A DNA stretch of 64,000 nucleotides, taken from NCBI GenBank assembly GCA_965243245.1, contig OZ251536.1, forward strand, positions 372,001-436,000. The letters are read 5' to 3'. The notes beneath the pieces were generated by a model that saw only the letters and a program-made list of their open reading frames with translations, was not told the DNA's origin and did no database searches. The number at the start of each line of letters is the position of its first letter. Within the stretch, counting starts at the first letter, position 1. This DNA comes from JAYQKL01 sp965243245 (lineage in GTDB: Bacteria; Pseudomonadota; Alphaproteobacteria; RS24). The translations under genes and the position numbers were made by a program. This document shows positions 26,639 through 36,139 of this stretch, piece by piece.

Positions 26639-29600
26639 ATGATAAAAAAGGCTGATATTTCAGCGCAGCTTAAAGACGCTCAATATATGCGCCTGAACGG
26701 TGTTGCACAAGGCTTTGATGCCTTATTGCTGGCCGATTTGTGCAAGTCTCAATTTGCTCTTCGCAAACAATCCCTATTGCATATTGCACATGATGCAAAA
26801 CGCATGGAGTTGGTCAAAAATGGGGTTGCCTTTTTTGCCCCAGACATTGAGCTCATCGCGTTTCCCGCATGGGATTGTTTACCCTATGACCGCATCAGCC
26901 CGAATGTTAGCATTGTCGCACAGCGCATGGTGGCTTTAGCAAAACTGTGCCAAGAGGCGCAAACGCCAAGACTTCTTCTTACAACCGTTAATGCGGCGAT
27001 GCAAAAAACGCCAGCCCAAGAGGTCATTAAAACCCTGTCTTTTATAGCACAGCCCGGTGATACTCTTAATATAGAGCGTCTTTTGGCGTTTTTAGGAACC
27101 AATGGCTATAATCGCTGTTCTTTGGTCATGGAGCCGGGGGACTTTGCGATGCGGGGCGGCATTATTGACCTCTATCCACCCGGCGCAGCGATGCCTCTCA
27201 GACTGGATTTATTTGGCGATACGCTAGAAACTATTCGCTATTTTGAACCCGACACACAGCGCAGTATCGGGCCGGTAAAAATTCTTGAACTTGTTGGCGC
27301 AAGCGAAGTGCAACTTGATGAAAAATCAATTGCGCGTTTTCGGCATAATTATATTTCTCTTTTTGGGGCGGTAACCCATAATGATCCGCTTTATGAAACG
27401 ATCACAGAAGGCTTTCGCTATCAGGGCATGGAGCAATGGTTGCCGCTTTTTCATGAGCATGTCGAAACTCTTTTTGATTTCATGCCAACCGCTCTGATTA
27501 CGCAAGACCATCTTGTCCAAAATGCTTTCACTGAACGCCAAGCCCAGATTGCTGATTATTATGATGCGCGAAAAGATGCCAATGAATTAGCAAAAAAAAA
27601 CGCCCAAGCCATCCTTCACCATCTGTCGCCCGACTATCTTTATTTGTCACAAGAAAGTTTGGCGCAAAGACTTCAAACAAGACAAAACTTTCTCATCACG
27701 CCTTTTTCAGAAGCTAAAGGCAAACAGGCAGAAATAGATTTCGCTGTTCGCCAAGGACGCAATTTTGCCCCTGAACGTCTGCAAGAAAACAGCAATGTTT
27801 TTGAGGCTCTTATCGCGCATATCCGTGATGTTCAAAATGCGGGTCAAAAAGTGGTCATTGCAAGTTGGAGTGAGGGCGCACGGCTGAGGCTAAAAGATCT
27901 TATGCAAGAGCACGGAGCACGGGCTCTGAACGAATTTAACCAATGGTCAGATATTACTCAGATGGGGGTGCAGGATGTGGCACTTATTGTGCTGGCGTTG
28001 GAAACCGGTTTTGAAACGGGCGATTATTGTTTCATTACTGAGCAAGACGTTCTTGGTGACAGGCTTGTTAAAACCAAAAAATCAAAACGTGCAGCTAATT
28101 TCTTAACCGAAGCGAACAGTCTCTCGCTTGGTGATTTGGTGGTTCATGTTGACCATGGTGTTGCCCGATTTGAAGGCTTGGAAACGCTCATGGTTTCAGG
28201 TTCTGCCCATGACTGTTTTAAGCTCATTTACCGCGATGATGATAAGCTATTTTTGCCGGTCGAGAATATTGAACTTTTAAGTCGTTATGGGTCTGACAAT
28301 ATTAGCGTTCAGCTTGATAAGCTCGGTAAAGCCAGATGGCAAGAACGCAAAGCTCGCCTTAAAAATAGGCTTCGTGATATTGCCGATGAATTAATTAAGA
28401 TTGCCGCTATGCGTAAATTACGCAAAAGCAAGATTATGCATCTTCCGCAAGGCATTTATGATGAATTTTGCGCCCGTTTCGTGTTTGATGAAACAGATGA
28501 CCAGTTGGATAGTATCGAAGCTGTGATTGAAGATCTTAGCTCTGGCACCCCAATGGATAGGCTCGTATGCGGGGATGTCGGTTTTGGAAAAACAGAAATT
28601 GCTTTACGCGCCGCCCTTATTGCGAGTTTTTCTTCAAGTCAAGTTGCCATCATTGCCCCCACAACCTTATTGGTACGCCAACATATCAAAACCTTTCAAA
28701 AACGCTTTCAAGGGTTTCCAGTCAACATCAAAGAATTGTCACGGCTTGTGAGCAATCGCCAAGCGACAAAAACCAAACAAGACCTCGCAAATGGCAGTGT
28801 TGATATTGCCATTGGCACGCATGCTTTGTTGAACAAAAATATTGAATTTAAAAACCTTGGCTTGGTCATTGTTGATGAAGAACAAAAGTTCGGGGTTATC
28901 CATAAGGAGCAATTGAAAAAACTACGCAATGAAGTGCATATGCTGACCTTAACGGCAACGCCGATACCGCGCACCATGCAACTTGCATTGACGGGGGTGA
29001 GGGATTTATCGTTAATCGCCACGCCGCCGATTGACCGTCTTTCAATCCGTACTTTTGTGACGCCCTTTGATAGCGTCATTATTAGGGAGGCTTTATTGCG
29101 AGAAAAATATCGGGCTGGTCAAAGCTTTTATATCTGCCCGCGCATTTCGGACCTGGAAGAAGCGGCCGTGTTTTTACGTGAGCATGTCCCAGAGATTAAA
29201 TTTATTATCACCCATGGTCAACTCAGCGGACAAGAGCTCGAAGAGCGCATGACCGCTTTTTACGATGGTTCTTATGATGTGTTACTTTCCACCAGCATTA
29301 TTGAGAACGGGATTGATATTCCTTCGGCTAACACGATGATTATATATCGTGCTGATATGTTTGGCTTGGCGCAACTCTATCAGATGCGCGGCCGCGTCGG
29401 GCGTTCCAAAACCCGCGCCTATGCCTATATCACCTATGCTGACACGCACCCTTTGACTGTCGGGGCGCAAAAAAGACTTAAAGTGCTACAATCATTAGAC
29501 AGTCTTGGGGCGGGATTTACGCTTGCGTCACATGACCTTGATTTGCGCGGCGCGGGCAATTTGCTTGGAGATGAGCAATCCGGGCATATTAAAGAGGTTG

Positions 29601-30136
29601 GCTTTGAGCTTTATCAGTCAATGCTTGAAGAAGCTGTCGCCCAGCAGCAAGGTAATATAAGGGATGATACATGGTCGCCGCAAATTAATATTGGCGCGCC
29701 GGTTTTACTGCCCGACACTTATATAGAAGATTTTGAGGTGCGTATCGGACTCTATCGGCGTTTATCTCATCTTGAGGGTGAAAAAAATATTGAAGCTTTT
29801 GCTGTCGAGCTTATTGACAGATTTGGGGCTTTGCCACAAGACGCCGAAAATCTTTTGAAAGTCATTAATATTAAAAGCCTGTGCAAACAAGCCAATGTTG
29901 AAAAAATTGATGTTGGGCCTAAAGGCATGATCTTACATTTTAAAGATAAAAAATTCTCTAACCCCGAAGGATTAATAGACTTTATTAGCTCACATCCAGA
30001 GCGCATTAAAATACGCTCCGATCACAGTTTGCTCTATAAAACCCGTCTTGATACTGATGCACAAAGACTAACGCAAACTAAAACGCTTATTGCACAATTA
30101 TCAAATTTAGCCACCAGCTCTTTTGCGCCCTCTTGA
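26639..30136 (+). CDS. mfd: Transcription-repair coupling factor
   Basis: Mfd removes RNA polymerase stalled at lesions and recruits UvrA. The 1165-residue protein has the N-terminal UvrB-like region (WDCLPYDRISPN), the RNA-polymerase interaction domain (LSLGDLVVHVDHGVARFEGL) and a RecG-like translocase with GDVGFGKTE, DEEQKFGV, TATPIPRTM and QMRGRVGRS. The C-terminal TRCF domain follows (DTYIEDFEVRIGLYRRL). Its partner uvrA is also in the window. It starts 31 bp after sdhE. Confidence 0.98.
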   Translation: MIKKADISAQLKDAQYMRLNGVAQGFDALLLADLCKSQFALRKQSLLHIAHDAKRMELVKNGVAFFAPDIELIAFPAWDCLPYDRISPNVSIVAQRMVALAKLCQEAQTPRLLLTTVNAAMQKTPAQEVIKTLSFIAQPGDTLNIERLLAFLGTNGYNRCSLVMEPGDFAMRGGIIDLYPPGAAMPLRLDLFGDTLETIRYFEPDTQRSIGPVKILELVGASEVQLDEKSIARFRHNYISLFGAVTHNDPLYETITEGFRYQGMEQWLPLFHEHVETLFDFMPTALITQDHLVQNAFTERQAQIADYYDARKDANELAKKNAQAILHHLSPDYLYLSQESLAQRLQTRQNFLITPFSEAKGKQAEIDFAVRQGRNFAPERLQENSNVFEALIAHIRDVQNAGQKVVIASWSEGARLRLKDLMQEHGARALNEFNQWSDITQMGVQDVALIVLALETGFETGDYCFITEQDVLGDRLVKTKKSKRAANFLTEANSLSLGDLVVHVDHGVARFEGLETLMVSGSAHDCFKLIYRDDDKLFLPVENIELLSRYGSDNISVQLDKLGKARWQERKARLKNRLRDIADELIKIAAMRKLRKSKIMHLPQGIYDEFCARFVFDETDDQLDSIEAVIEDLSSGTPMDRLVCGDVGFGKTEIALRAALIASFSSSQVAIIAPTTLLVRQHIKTFQKRFQGFPVNIKELSRLVSNRQATKTKQDLANGSVDIAIGTHALLNKNIEFKNLGLVIVDEEQKFGVIHKEQLKKLRNEVHMLTLTATPIPRTMQLALTGVRDLSLIATPPIDRLSIRTFVTPFDSVIIREALLREKYRAGQSFYICPRISDLEEAAVFLREHVPEIKFIITHGQLSGQELEERMTAFYDGSYDVLLSTSIIENGIDIPSANTMIIYRADMFGLAQLYQMRGRVGRSKTRAYAYITYADTHPLTVGAQKRLKVLQSLDSLGAGFTLASHDLDLRGAGNLLGDEQSGHIKEVGFELYQSMLEEAVAQQQGNIRDDTWSPQINIGAPVLLPDTYIEDFEVRIGLYRRLSHLEGEKNIEAFAVELIDRFGALPQDAENLLKVINIKSLCKQANVEKIDVGPKGMILHFKDKKFSNPEGLIDFISSHPERIKIRSDHSLLYKTRLDTDAQRLTQTKTLIAQLSNLATSSFAPS

Positions 30137-30189
30137 AATAAGGATAAGGGCGGGGTGTTTTTATTGGCTTGTTTATGCTAGGAAATTAT

Positions 30190-30981
30190 ATGCTTATTGA
30201 TAGCCATTGCCACTTGGATTACCCAGACTTTGCCAAAGATAGAGACGAGGTCATTGCGCGTGCGCGCGCGGCGGGGGTTAAATTAATGGTCACTATTTCT
30301 TGTAAGATCACACAAGCAGATAAAATCATCTCGATTGCGCAGAGCTATGAAGATGTTATGTGCTCGGTTGGCATTCACCCTCATGAGGCAGATACAGAAC
30401 CAGAAACTGATGCTCAAACTCTCATTGACTTGGCAAAACATCCCAAAGTCATTGGCATAGGCGAAACGGGGCTCGATTATTATTACGAACACAGCTCGCG
30501 CGAGCAGCAAAAAAAGAATTTTAGGCATCATATTGAAGCTGCAAGAATCTCAAAACTCCCCCTGATTGTGCATGCCCGTGATGCTGATACAGACACGGCC
30601 GACATTTTAGAACAAGAATATGCAAAAGCAGCTTTTCCGGGATTAATTCATTGCTTTACAGCCAGTGCTGAACTGGCAAAGCGGGTTTTAGATATAGGCA
30701 TGTATATTTCCATATCAGGCATTGCCACTTTTAAATCGGCGCAAGACTTACGCGATGTTATTAAAACAATTCCGTTAGAGCGGTTACTTGTTGAAACGGA
30801 TGCGCCTTGGCTTGCTCCGGTGCCGCATCGCGGAAAACGAAATGAACCATCTTTTGTTAAACACACGGCCCAGCTTGTCGCTGATGTGAAGGGGGTTACG
30901 CTTGGGAAAATTGAGGCGCAAACTTGTGAGAATTTTTTCAGATTATTCACCAAAGCCCCTAAAATAGAGACGGGTTTGTGA
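30190..30981 (+). CDS. TatD-family metal-dependent hydrolase
   Basis: A 263-residue TatD/YcfH-type 3'-5' DNase. The metal-binding residues are visible: HCHLD near the start, GIGETGLDYYY, H in LPLIVHARDA, IHCFTAS and VETDAPWLAP. The ATG at 30190 is chosen because it begins the conserved IDSHCHLD stretch; an in-frame TTG at 30169 is weaker. It overlaps the next gene by 4 bases. In most alphaproteobacteria the pair follows tmk-holB-metG, but here that trio lies 16 kb away on the other strand. Confidence 0.94.
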   Translation: MLIDSHCHLDYPDFAKDRDEVIARARAAGVKLMVTISCKITQADKIISIAQSYEDVMCSVGIHPHEADTEPETDAQTLIDLAKHPKVIGIGETGLDYYYEHSSREQQKKNFRHHIEAARISKLPLIVHARDADTDTADILEQEYAKAAFPGLIHCFTASAELAKRVLDIGMYISISGIATFKSAQDLRDVIKTIPLERLLVETDAPWLAPVPHRGKRNEPSFVKHTAQLVADVKGVTLGKIEAQTCENFFRLFTKAPKIETGL

Positions 30982-31772
30982 GTTTACGTTTTCGTATTTT
31001 AGGATGTGGGTCCTCTGGCGGCGTTCCGCGCATAGATGGTGAGTGGGGGGCATGTGACCCTAATGAGCCAAAAAACAAGCGTAGCAGATGCTCTTTACTG
31101 GTTTCAAAAAAAAGCGGGGAGGGAATAACTAATCTGTTGATTGACACATCCCCCGATATGCGCGAGCAACTCATTGGTGCTGCGGCAGGGCATATTGACG
31201 GCGTCGTTTTCACGCATGACCATGCCGACCAGTCACATGGCATAGATGATTTACGCGCCCTTGTTTATCGTTATATGAAGCGCATCCCCGTTTGGATGGA
31301 TGAAAATACCTCTAAAACAATCACCAGCCGCTTTGCTTATTGTTTTAGCGAGCTTAAAGATAGCGGGTATCCTTCTATTCTTGAAGAAAAAAGAATCGAG
31401 CCATCTCTAAGCCCGATTGAAATTCAGGGTGAGGGCGGCACCATCACAGCGCAACCTTTTTTCCAACAACATGGCCGTATTCAATCGCTCGGTTATCGCA
31501 TTGATGATGTTGTTTATTCGCCTGATGTAAGCGAAATCCCTGAAGAAAGTCGGGCTTATTTTAAAGGCGCAAATATCTGGATTGTCGATGCCTTGCGTTA
31601 TACGCCTCATCCCACTCATTTTCATTTGGATAAAACGCTCGACTATATCGAAAAACTGCACATCCCAAGAGCCTTTTTGACAAACCTGCATATTGATATG
31701 GATTACCAAACCTTGTGTGAGGCGTTACCGCAACATATTAAACCTTCTTATGATGGCATGGTTGTGAGTTGA
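30978..31772 (+). CDS. PhnP-like MBL-fold metallo-hydrolase
   Basis: A 264-residue metallo-beta-lactamase-fold phosphodiesterase of the PhnP group. It starts with a GTG that overlaps the TatD stop (GTGA). Motifs are GCGSSGGVPRIDGEWGACDP, LLIDTSPDMREQ, the zinc motif FTHDHADQSHGIDDLR (HxHxDH) and, near the C-terminus, FLTNLHIDMDY. Conserved beside tatD in alphaproteobacteria, its substrate is unknown; phn genes are absent, so a phosphonate role is not implied. Confidence 0.9.
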   Translation: MSLRFRILGCGSSGGVPRIDGEWGACDPNEPKNKRSRCSLLVSKKSGEGITNLLIDTSPDMREQLIGAAAGHIDGVVFTHDHADQSHGIDDLRALVYRYMKRIPVWMDENTSKTITSRFAYCFSELKDSGYPSILEEKRIEPSLSPIEIQGEGGTITAQPFFQQHGRIQSLGYRIDDVVYSPDVSEIPEESRAYFKGANIWIVDALRYTPHPTHFHLDKTLDYIEKLHIPRAFLTNLHIDMDYQTLCEALPQHIKPSYDGMVVS

Positions 31773-31845
31773 GTTTTTTAGTTTCTATAAATTAAATTTT
31801 AGTTATTATGAATGAGATTCAGTTGTAGCGTGTGAGGAGTTTGTT

Positions 31846-32562
31846 TTGCGTAATGGTTTTTCCCTTATCGAACTTTTAGTTGTTGTTGCCATTATAGGTA
31901 TTTTGGCGTCTGTTGGTGTTGTTGGATATAATAATTACATTAACCGAACAAAATCCGAAGCCGCCATCAGTAATGCCGATGCTGTGTCGCGTTCATTTGA
32001 ACAAGATTACATTGCCATTGCCAATGATCTGGGCGGGGCTTCTCAAATTGCAAAATATGGCTCAAATGTTGTCACTAAAACAGACCAATGTATAGACTAT
32101 ATCAAAAAGGCGGTGGTAAATATCAATACGACTCAAAGCCTTAAAAATGCTTATGACACAGCTTCTGATTTTGCCATCAACCTACATAATGATCCAGACC
32201 AAGCCGTGCGCTCATACGATGAAATTAGATCAGGCCAACTTGGCTTTCAGTGCGCCAACCCTGATGCGGCAGTCGATGATGCTGATTTTTACATTCACAG
32301 ATGTATATGCACAGGAACACAAGATTGTACCCTTCATACTTTCCGCTATGGTGATGGTTCTCAAAATACAACAGATTACGAAGTCGCTATAGGCGACGCA
32401 ACAGATTACAGCGTATCGCCGGTTGCTGTAACCTCTGATACAAAAAGATGGCGCACAGGAAGCGGAACTATTCCCGGTACAACAAATGCCGTATTAGGCT
32501 CTATTAAACTGGGGCCGCATATCCCAGATTGGGTTTGCCCTAAAGCTGACTATTTTAATTAG
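31846..32562 (+). CDS. Type IV pilin / pseudopilin-like protein
   Basis: A 238-residue prepilin starting with TTG, with GAGGAG 6 bases upstream. It has a very short leader (MRNG) and a class III/type IV cleavage site G-FSLIELLVVVAIIGILASV; the mature protein would begin with Phe and have Glu at position 5. The ~20-residue hydrophobic helix is followed by a globular part with six cysteines (for example RCICTGTQDC), suggesting disulfides. No pilB, pilC, pilD or secretin genes are in the window. It lies 200 bp before a large repetitive exported protein with which it may form a surface structure. Confidence 0.87.
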   Translation: MRNGFSLIELLVVVAIIGILASVGVVGYNNYINRTKSEAAISNADAVSRSFEQDYIAIANDLGGASQIAKYGSNVVTKTDQCIDYIKKAVVNINTTQSLKNAYDTASDFAINLHNDPDQAVRSYDEIRSGQLGFQCANPDAAVDDADFYIHRCICTGTQDCTLHTFRYGDGSQNTTDYEVAIGDATDYSVSPVAVTSDTKRWRTGSGTIPGTTNAVLGSIKLGPHIPDWVCPKADYFN

Positions 32563-32759
32563 CGACGACTCTTATGTGTTTTTTAGTCAATGAGTTCATA
32601 GAATGTTGAGTTTTAAAAATTGTGACATATTTAGCAAATCTTGAACAATAACTCAATTTGCGAATCTTGTGCGTTGCATTTAACTGAAAAATGCGACAGG
32701 GTATTCACATAGTAGTTAGTTTCGTTGTGTATAAGTTTTGTTTTGGAGTTAAGATTTTC

Positions 32760-35369
32760 ATGAAAAATTTGAAGCTTTTGCCGTTTATTTGTGTTGGTCT
32801 AATATTAAGTGCAGTGACCGCTAATGCCGCTTTCAAATCGAGCTCAACGGGCGAAGGTGTCGCCAAAGTTGCCCCGCCCGCCGTTTGTGTCGGTAATCCA
32901 GCCGCAAATCTACCCTGTGTCATAACCGATAGTTCGGTAAGTTTTGGCACAGTCGCCGATTTAAAATTAAAAGTTGCAACTGGTGACGCCACCAAAGCTG
33001 ATTTTAAAGCTCTTAATATTACAATTCATCCAGATGTTGACCTCGATGACGCCGACACCATCGCCTATCTGAATGCGAAGACAAATACGAGTATTTCGTC
33101 CAGCAATCTGCCAAACTCCAAAACGCCCACCGATTTGAAATCAATTATCGATAAGGCAACGATTTCTAATGTGACGCTTTGGATAATTTACAAAACCGCA
33201 AGTGATAGTGCCGGATATCCGATCTCAGGTTTAACGTCTTTTTTGCTGGCAGATGCGGGTATTTCAACAACCATTCTATCTGATACAGGCACCACCATCG
33301 CCAATCTGCAATCAAATATTACGGGGTCAGGTCTAACAAGTTCATTAACCGCCACAAATGTTGAAAACTGGATTGCGGATGCGGCTGGATTTTCTGGCAC
33401 TACGACTTATGCGCAAGTCCAAAAAGCGACGACAAATGGCTGGTCAGTGGATAATTTTAAAGCCGCTTCCAATAAGGGTTATGATACCTCAGCGGGCGAT
33501 AAAACCCTTTATGATGAAGCGCTTGGCTCCACTTATACAAATGACTGTATTGCCGAAGACGCGAGTGTTTCAACATGTATAGAGCTTTCTAAAACTAGCT
33601 TTGTCGCGGCAAAAACGGGGTCTACGCTTTTGGCTTTGAAAAAAACCAAAGTTACGGCAGGCACACTTAAATTGGCTGATTTGACGGCCCTTAATCTGAC
33701 CCTAACGGCTCTTGGTGCAAATCCAGATGATTGGAAGCTTGAATATCTTATGACGCAACTTGCTACGGGGGAGGGTATTACCAAGTCAGATTGGCAAACA
33801 ACCATTAGTGCCTTTAGTGCTTCTACAGCTGCTAAATGGAAACTTGGGCAAATTGTAGCTGAAACATTGGGGCATCCGACACCCGACCTCACCACCGCAT
33901 TATTAGAAGCGGCAGGCATGACATCAGGCGCGATAGTAAATGTTGGGGCGACAATAGCTGAGCTTAGAAACAATATCACCACATCTGATTTAACCGCCTC
34001 GTCGACGCCATCTGAGATTGATAATTGGATTGTTAAGGCAGAAGGCTTTGCCAGTGGTACCACATATTCTGAAGTCATAACTGCAACCGATAATGGCTGG
34101 ACACTCGCCAATTACAAGCAGGCCAAAACAAATGGCGGCTGGACCAACACAGCCGCTCAAAAAACCAATTTTTCTGACTGCCAAACCTCCACTATTGCGT
34201 CAACAGGCGGCACAGGCCAGTGTACGATTGCCGCTTCCAGTTGGAGCGCCATTGACGCCGCCATCACGGCGTCCACAGATACAAATATAGATATCACCGC
34301 AGCTAATGTGACGGATATTTTATCGACAACAAATACAACCGCTAACGCTTATCTAAATACCAGCGACCTTGTGCATATAGGCTATCTTAACCAGTGTATT
34401 TCAGCCCAAGCCAACCCGATTAATGCGCTGACGACATGTGCTCAAGAAGCTGATTTAGAAAAAAATGTGAAGACATTTCAAATTGGTAAAATCGCGGCGC
34501 AAAATAGCGGCGACTACACAACAGCCAGCGTAACAACATCATTATTGGAAACCATTGGTGTACCGACAAATAGTACTGATGTTATTGGCGAAAATTATTG
34601 TGGTTCTGATGGCACAGCGTCTTGCTTGACAGCTTTGAAATCTGAACTGACATCTTCTAATCTAACTTCTGCCTCGACATCAGATGATGTGAGTGCTTGG
34701 GTCAATACGACAATGCGAGATCTTATGATCACAGTGGCAAATAATGCAACTGTACCAAATCCAGATACAACCCTTAAAGTCGGGTGCGATACGAGCTTCA
34801 ATCTAGCATTACCAAGTCAGTGTGGGCAATCACAATGGTCTTGTTCTAAAACATCGGGGCCGAGCGATTGGGTCATTGATGAAAACAATCTAGTTGTTCC
34901 ATCCTCAAATACAAATGTGGGCGAGGTAAGCGTTAATATTAAAATGTCACTTAACGTCTATACCCCTTCTCATACAAGAAATATACTTAAGGTTTATGAT
35001 GTCGCTCAAGCTGTTTCAGCCGCGGCGAATGGTAAAAAATTATATAATAATGGGTTAAGCGAAAATATTACAACTGCTCAAAATGCCTGCCGCACAAAAG
35101 GGGGACGGCTGGCGACAAGTTCTGAATTTGACGATGCAAGTCCAGAAGAGATGCGGCTTTTCCATTATGACACAGCCGACCCAGATATTGACTTCACCTC
35201 AACTTGTTCATTGTTTACATATAAATCAGAATGTACCTCAAGCCCGACATGTTCAGTGCCCAATTATTCGCAAGATCAGGTGCGCAAAAATAGCTCAGGC
35301 TATACCTGTGAAGGCTTGGGAGCAAATGTAACTTGGTATTATGTCTGCGCAGACCTGCCGACTTGCTAA
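32760..35369 (+). CDS. Large exported protein with three ~217-residue repeats and a lectin-like C-terminus
   Basis: I do not recognise a named family. The 869-residue product has a signal peptide (residues 1-23, ...VTANA-AF). Three homologous units follow, each opening with a Cys (residues 53, 273 and 488), so the period is 215-220. Units 1 and 2 share a clear block: TNVENWIADAAGFSGTTTYA with NGWSVDNFKAASNKG (about 199-240) against SEIDNWIVKAEGFASGTTYS with NGWTLANYKQAKTNG (about 418-459). Unit 3 is more diverged. Cys pairs spaced 8-14 apart recur at unit junctions. The C-terminal ~100 residues (ACRTKGGRLATSSEF, several Cys, WYYVCAD) recall a C-type-lectin-like fold. The start is ATG 32760; the frame is open to 32691. 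It follows the pilin gene. Confidence 0.8.
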   Translation: MKNLKLLPFICVGLILSAVTANAAFKSSSTGEGVAKVAPPAVCVGNPAANLPCVITDSSVSFGTVADLKLKVATGDATKADFKALNITIHPDVDLDDADTIAYLNAKTNTSISSSNLPNSKTPTDLKSIIDKATISNVTLWIIYKTASDSAGYPISGLTSFLLADAGISTTILSDTGTTIANLQSNITGSGLTSSLTATNVENWIADAAGFSGTTTYAQVQKATTNGWSVDNFKAASNKGYDTSAGDKTLYDEALGSTYTNDCIAEDASVSTCIELSKTSFVAAKTGSTLLALKKTKVTAGTLKLADLTALNLTLTALGANPDDWKLEYLMTQLATGEGITKSDWQTTISAFSASTAAKWKLGQIVAETLGHPTPDLTTALLEAAGMTSGAIVNVGATIAELRNNITTSDLTASSTPSEIDNWIVKAEGFASGTTYSEVITATDNGWTLANYKQAKTNGGWTNTAAQKTNFSDCQTSTIASTGGTGQCTIAASSWSAIDAAITASTDTNIDITAANVTDILSTTNTTANAYLNTSDLVHIGYLNQCISAQANPINALTTCAQEADLEKNVKTFQIGKIAAQNSGDYTTASVTTSLLETIGVPTNSTDVIGENYCGSDGTASCLTALKSELTSSNLTSASTSDDVSAWVNTTMRDLMITVANNATVPNPDTTLKVGCDTSFNLALPSQCGQSQWSCSKTSGPSDWVIDENNLVVPSSNTNVGEVSVNIKMSLNVYTPSHTRNILKVYDVAQAVSAAANGKKLYNNGLSENITTAQNACRTKGGRLATSSEFDDASPEEMRLFHYDTADPDIDFTSTCSLFTYKSECTSSPTCSVPNYSQDQVRKNSSGYTCEGLGANVTWYYVCADLPTC

Positions 35370-35470
35370 AGATAATAATTTGTCATAATATGTATTATGC
35401 GAAAAAGATGATTAGGGTTGCAAACTAATCCATATTGGTTTTTTGAGTTTGCTTCCCTCTTACAGTGTTC

Positions 35471-36004
35471 TTACAGCCCGCGGCGGCGTAATAAATACCA
35501 AACCAGCAAAGCACCGACCATTTTACCAGTTATTGACATGGTAATATTCGGGACGGTAAATATTCCAGTGACGATATTTTCTGCCATGAACAAAAACACA
35601 CTCGTATCTATTGGCGCCGCCAATACTGACGACAAAAGCACGCGGGCAGAAAGTTTCAATTTTGAGAATGTATAAAACCCCCAATCGACAATCTCTGCAA
35701 TCATAAAGGCGAATCCGCTCGCCAAAGCCAGCTCTGGCCCTGATGTTATATAAGTCAGGCACAGAGCGATAAACATCGCCATCAGCACTTTATGCCCTAT
35801 TTCTCTTTGGGCAAAATCCCTGAAAACCAAGATTAAGCCGGTGATCACAGTTACCGGATTAAAGCCCCAACCGGGCACCAGTTCGACCATAGGTGCCCAG
35901 CTAAATGCCCAGTTCACAAAAGGAACGAGTAAAATGTAAACAAGCGTAAATTTAACCGCGCGTAGGTTTATTTTTAGCTTGCTAAAGCTCAATTCACTCT
36001 TCAT
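35471..36004 (-). CDS. VUT-family transporter, probable queuosine-precursor (preQ0/preQ1) importer
   Basis: A 177-residue membrane protein with about five hydrophobic helices. It matches the VUT/YhhQ (COG1738) family, which takes up queuosine precursors. Typical stretches are FTLVYILLVPFVNWAF, LVFRDFAQREIGHKVL, ASGFAFMIAEIVDWGFYTF and SVLAAPIDTSVFLF. The same window has queA and tgt, which act after preQ1, so import of a precursor would feed them. It is monocistronic, with its 3' end facing the large repeat-protein gene and its 5' end facing mazG. Confidence 0.85.
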   Translation of the reverse strand: MKSELSFSKLKINLRAVKFTLVYILLVPFVNWAFSWAPMVELVPGWGFNPVTVITGLILVFRDFAQREIGHKVLMAMFIALCLTYITSGPELALASGFAFMIAEIVDWGFYTFSKLKLSARVLLSSVLAAPIDTSVFLFMAENIVTGIFTVPNITMSITGKMVGALLVWYLLRRRGL

Positions 36005-36022
36005 AAAACGCCCGCCATGATG

Positions 36023-36060
36023 CTTAAACCCCTTAAATGCCCTTAAAAACCCTTTAAAAA
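36023..36060. repeat. Imperfect 10-11-bp tandem repeat before the transporter gene
   Basis: Four imperfect copies of a CCTTAAA-containing unit follow one another between the transporter start (36004, minus) and mazG (36140, plus). They fall in the shared promoter region of the two divergent genes. Any effect on expression is unknown. Confidence 0.45.
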
Positions 36061-36139
36061 TAGTCTAATTTATTGGATTATCCATAAATTTAATGACATC
36101 TATTGGCATTAAGGTCAGACTCAGCCCACTTTAAGCATT

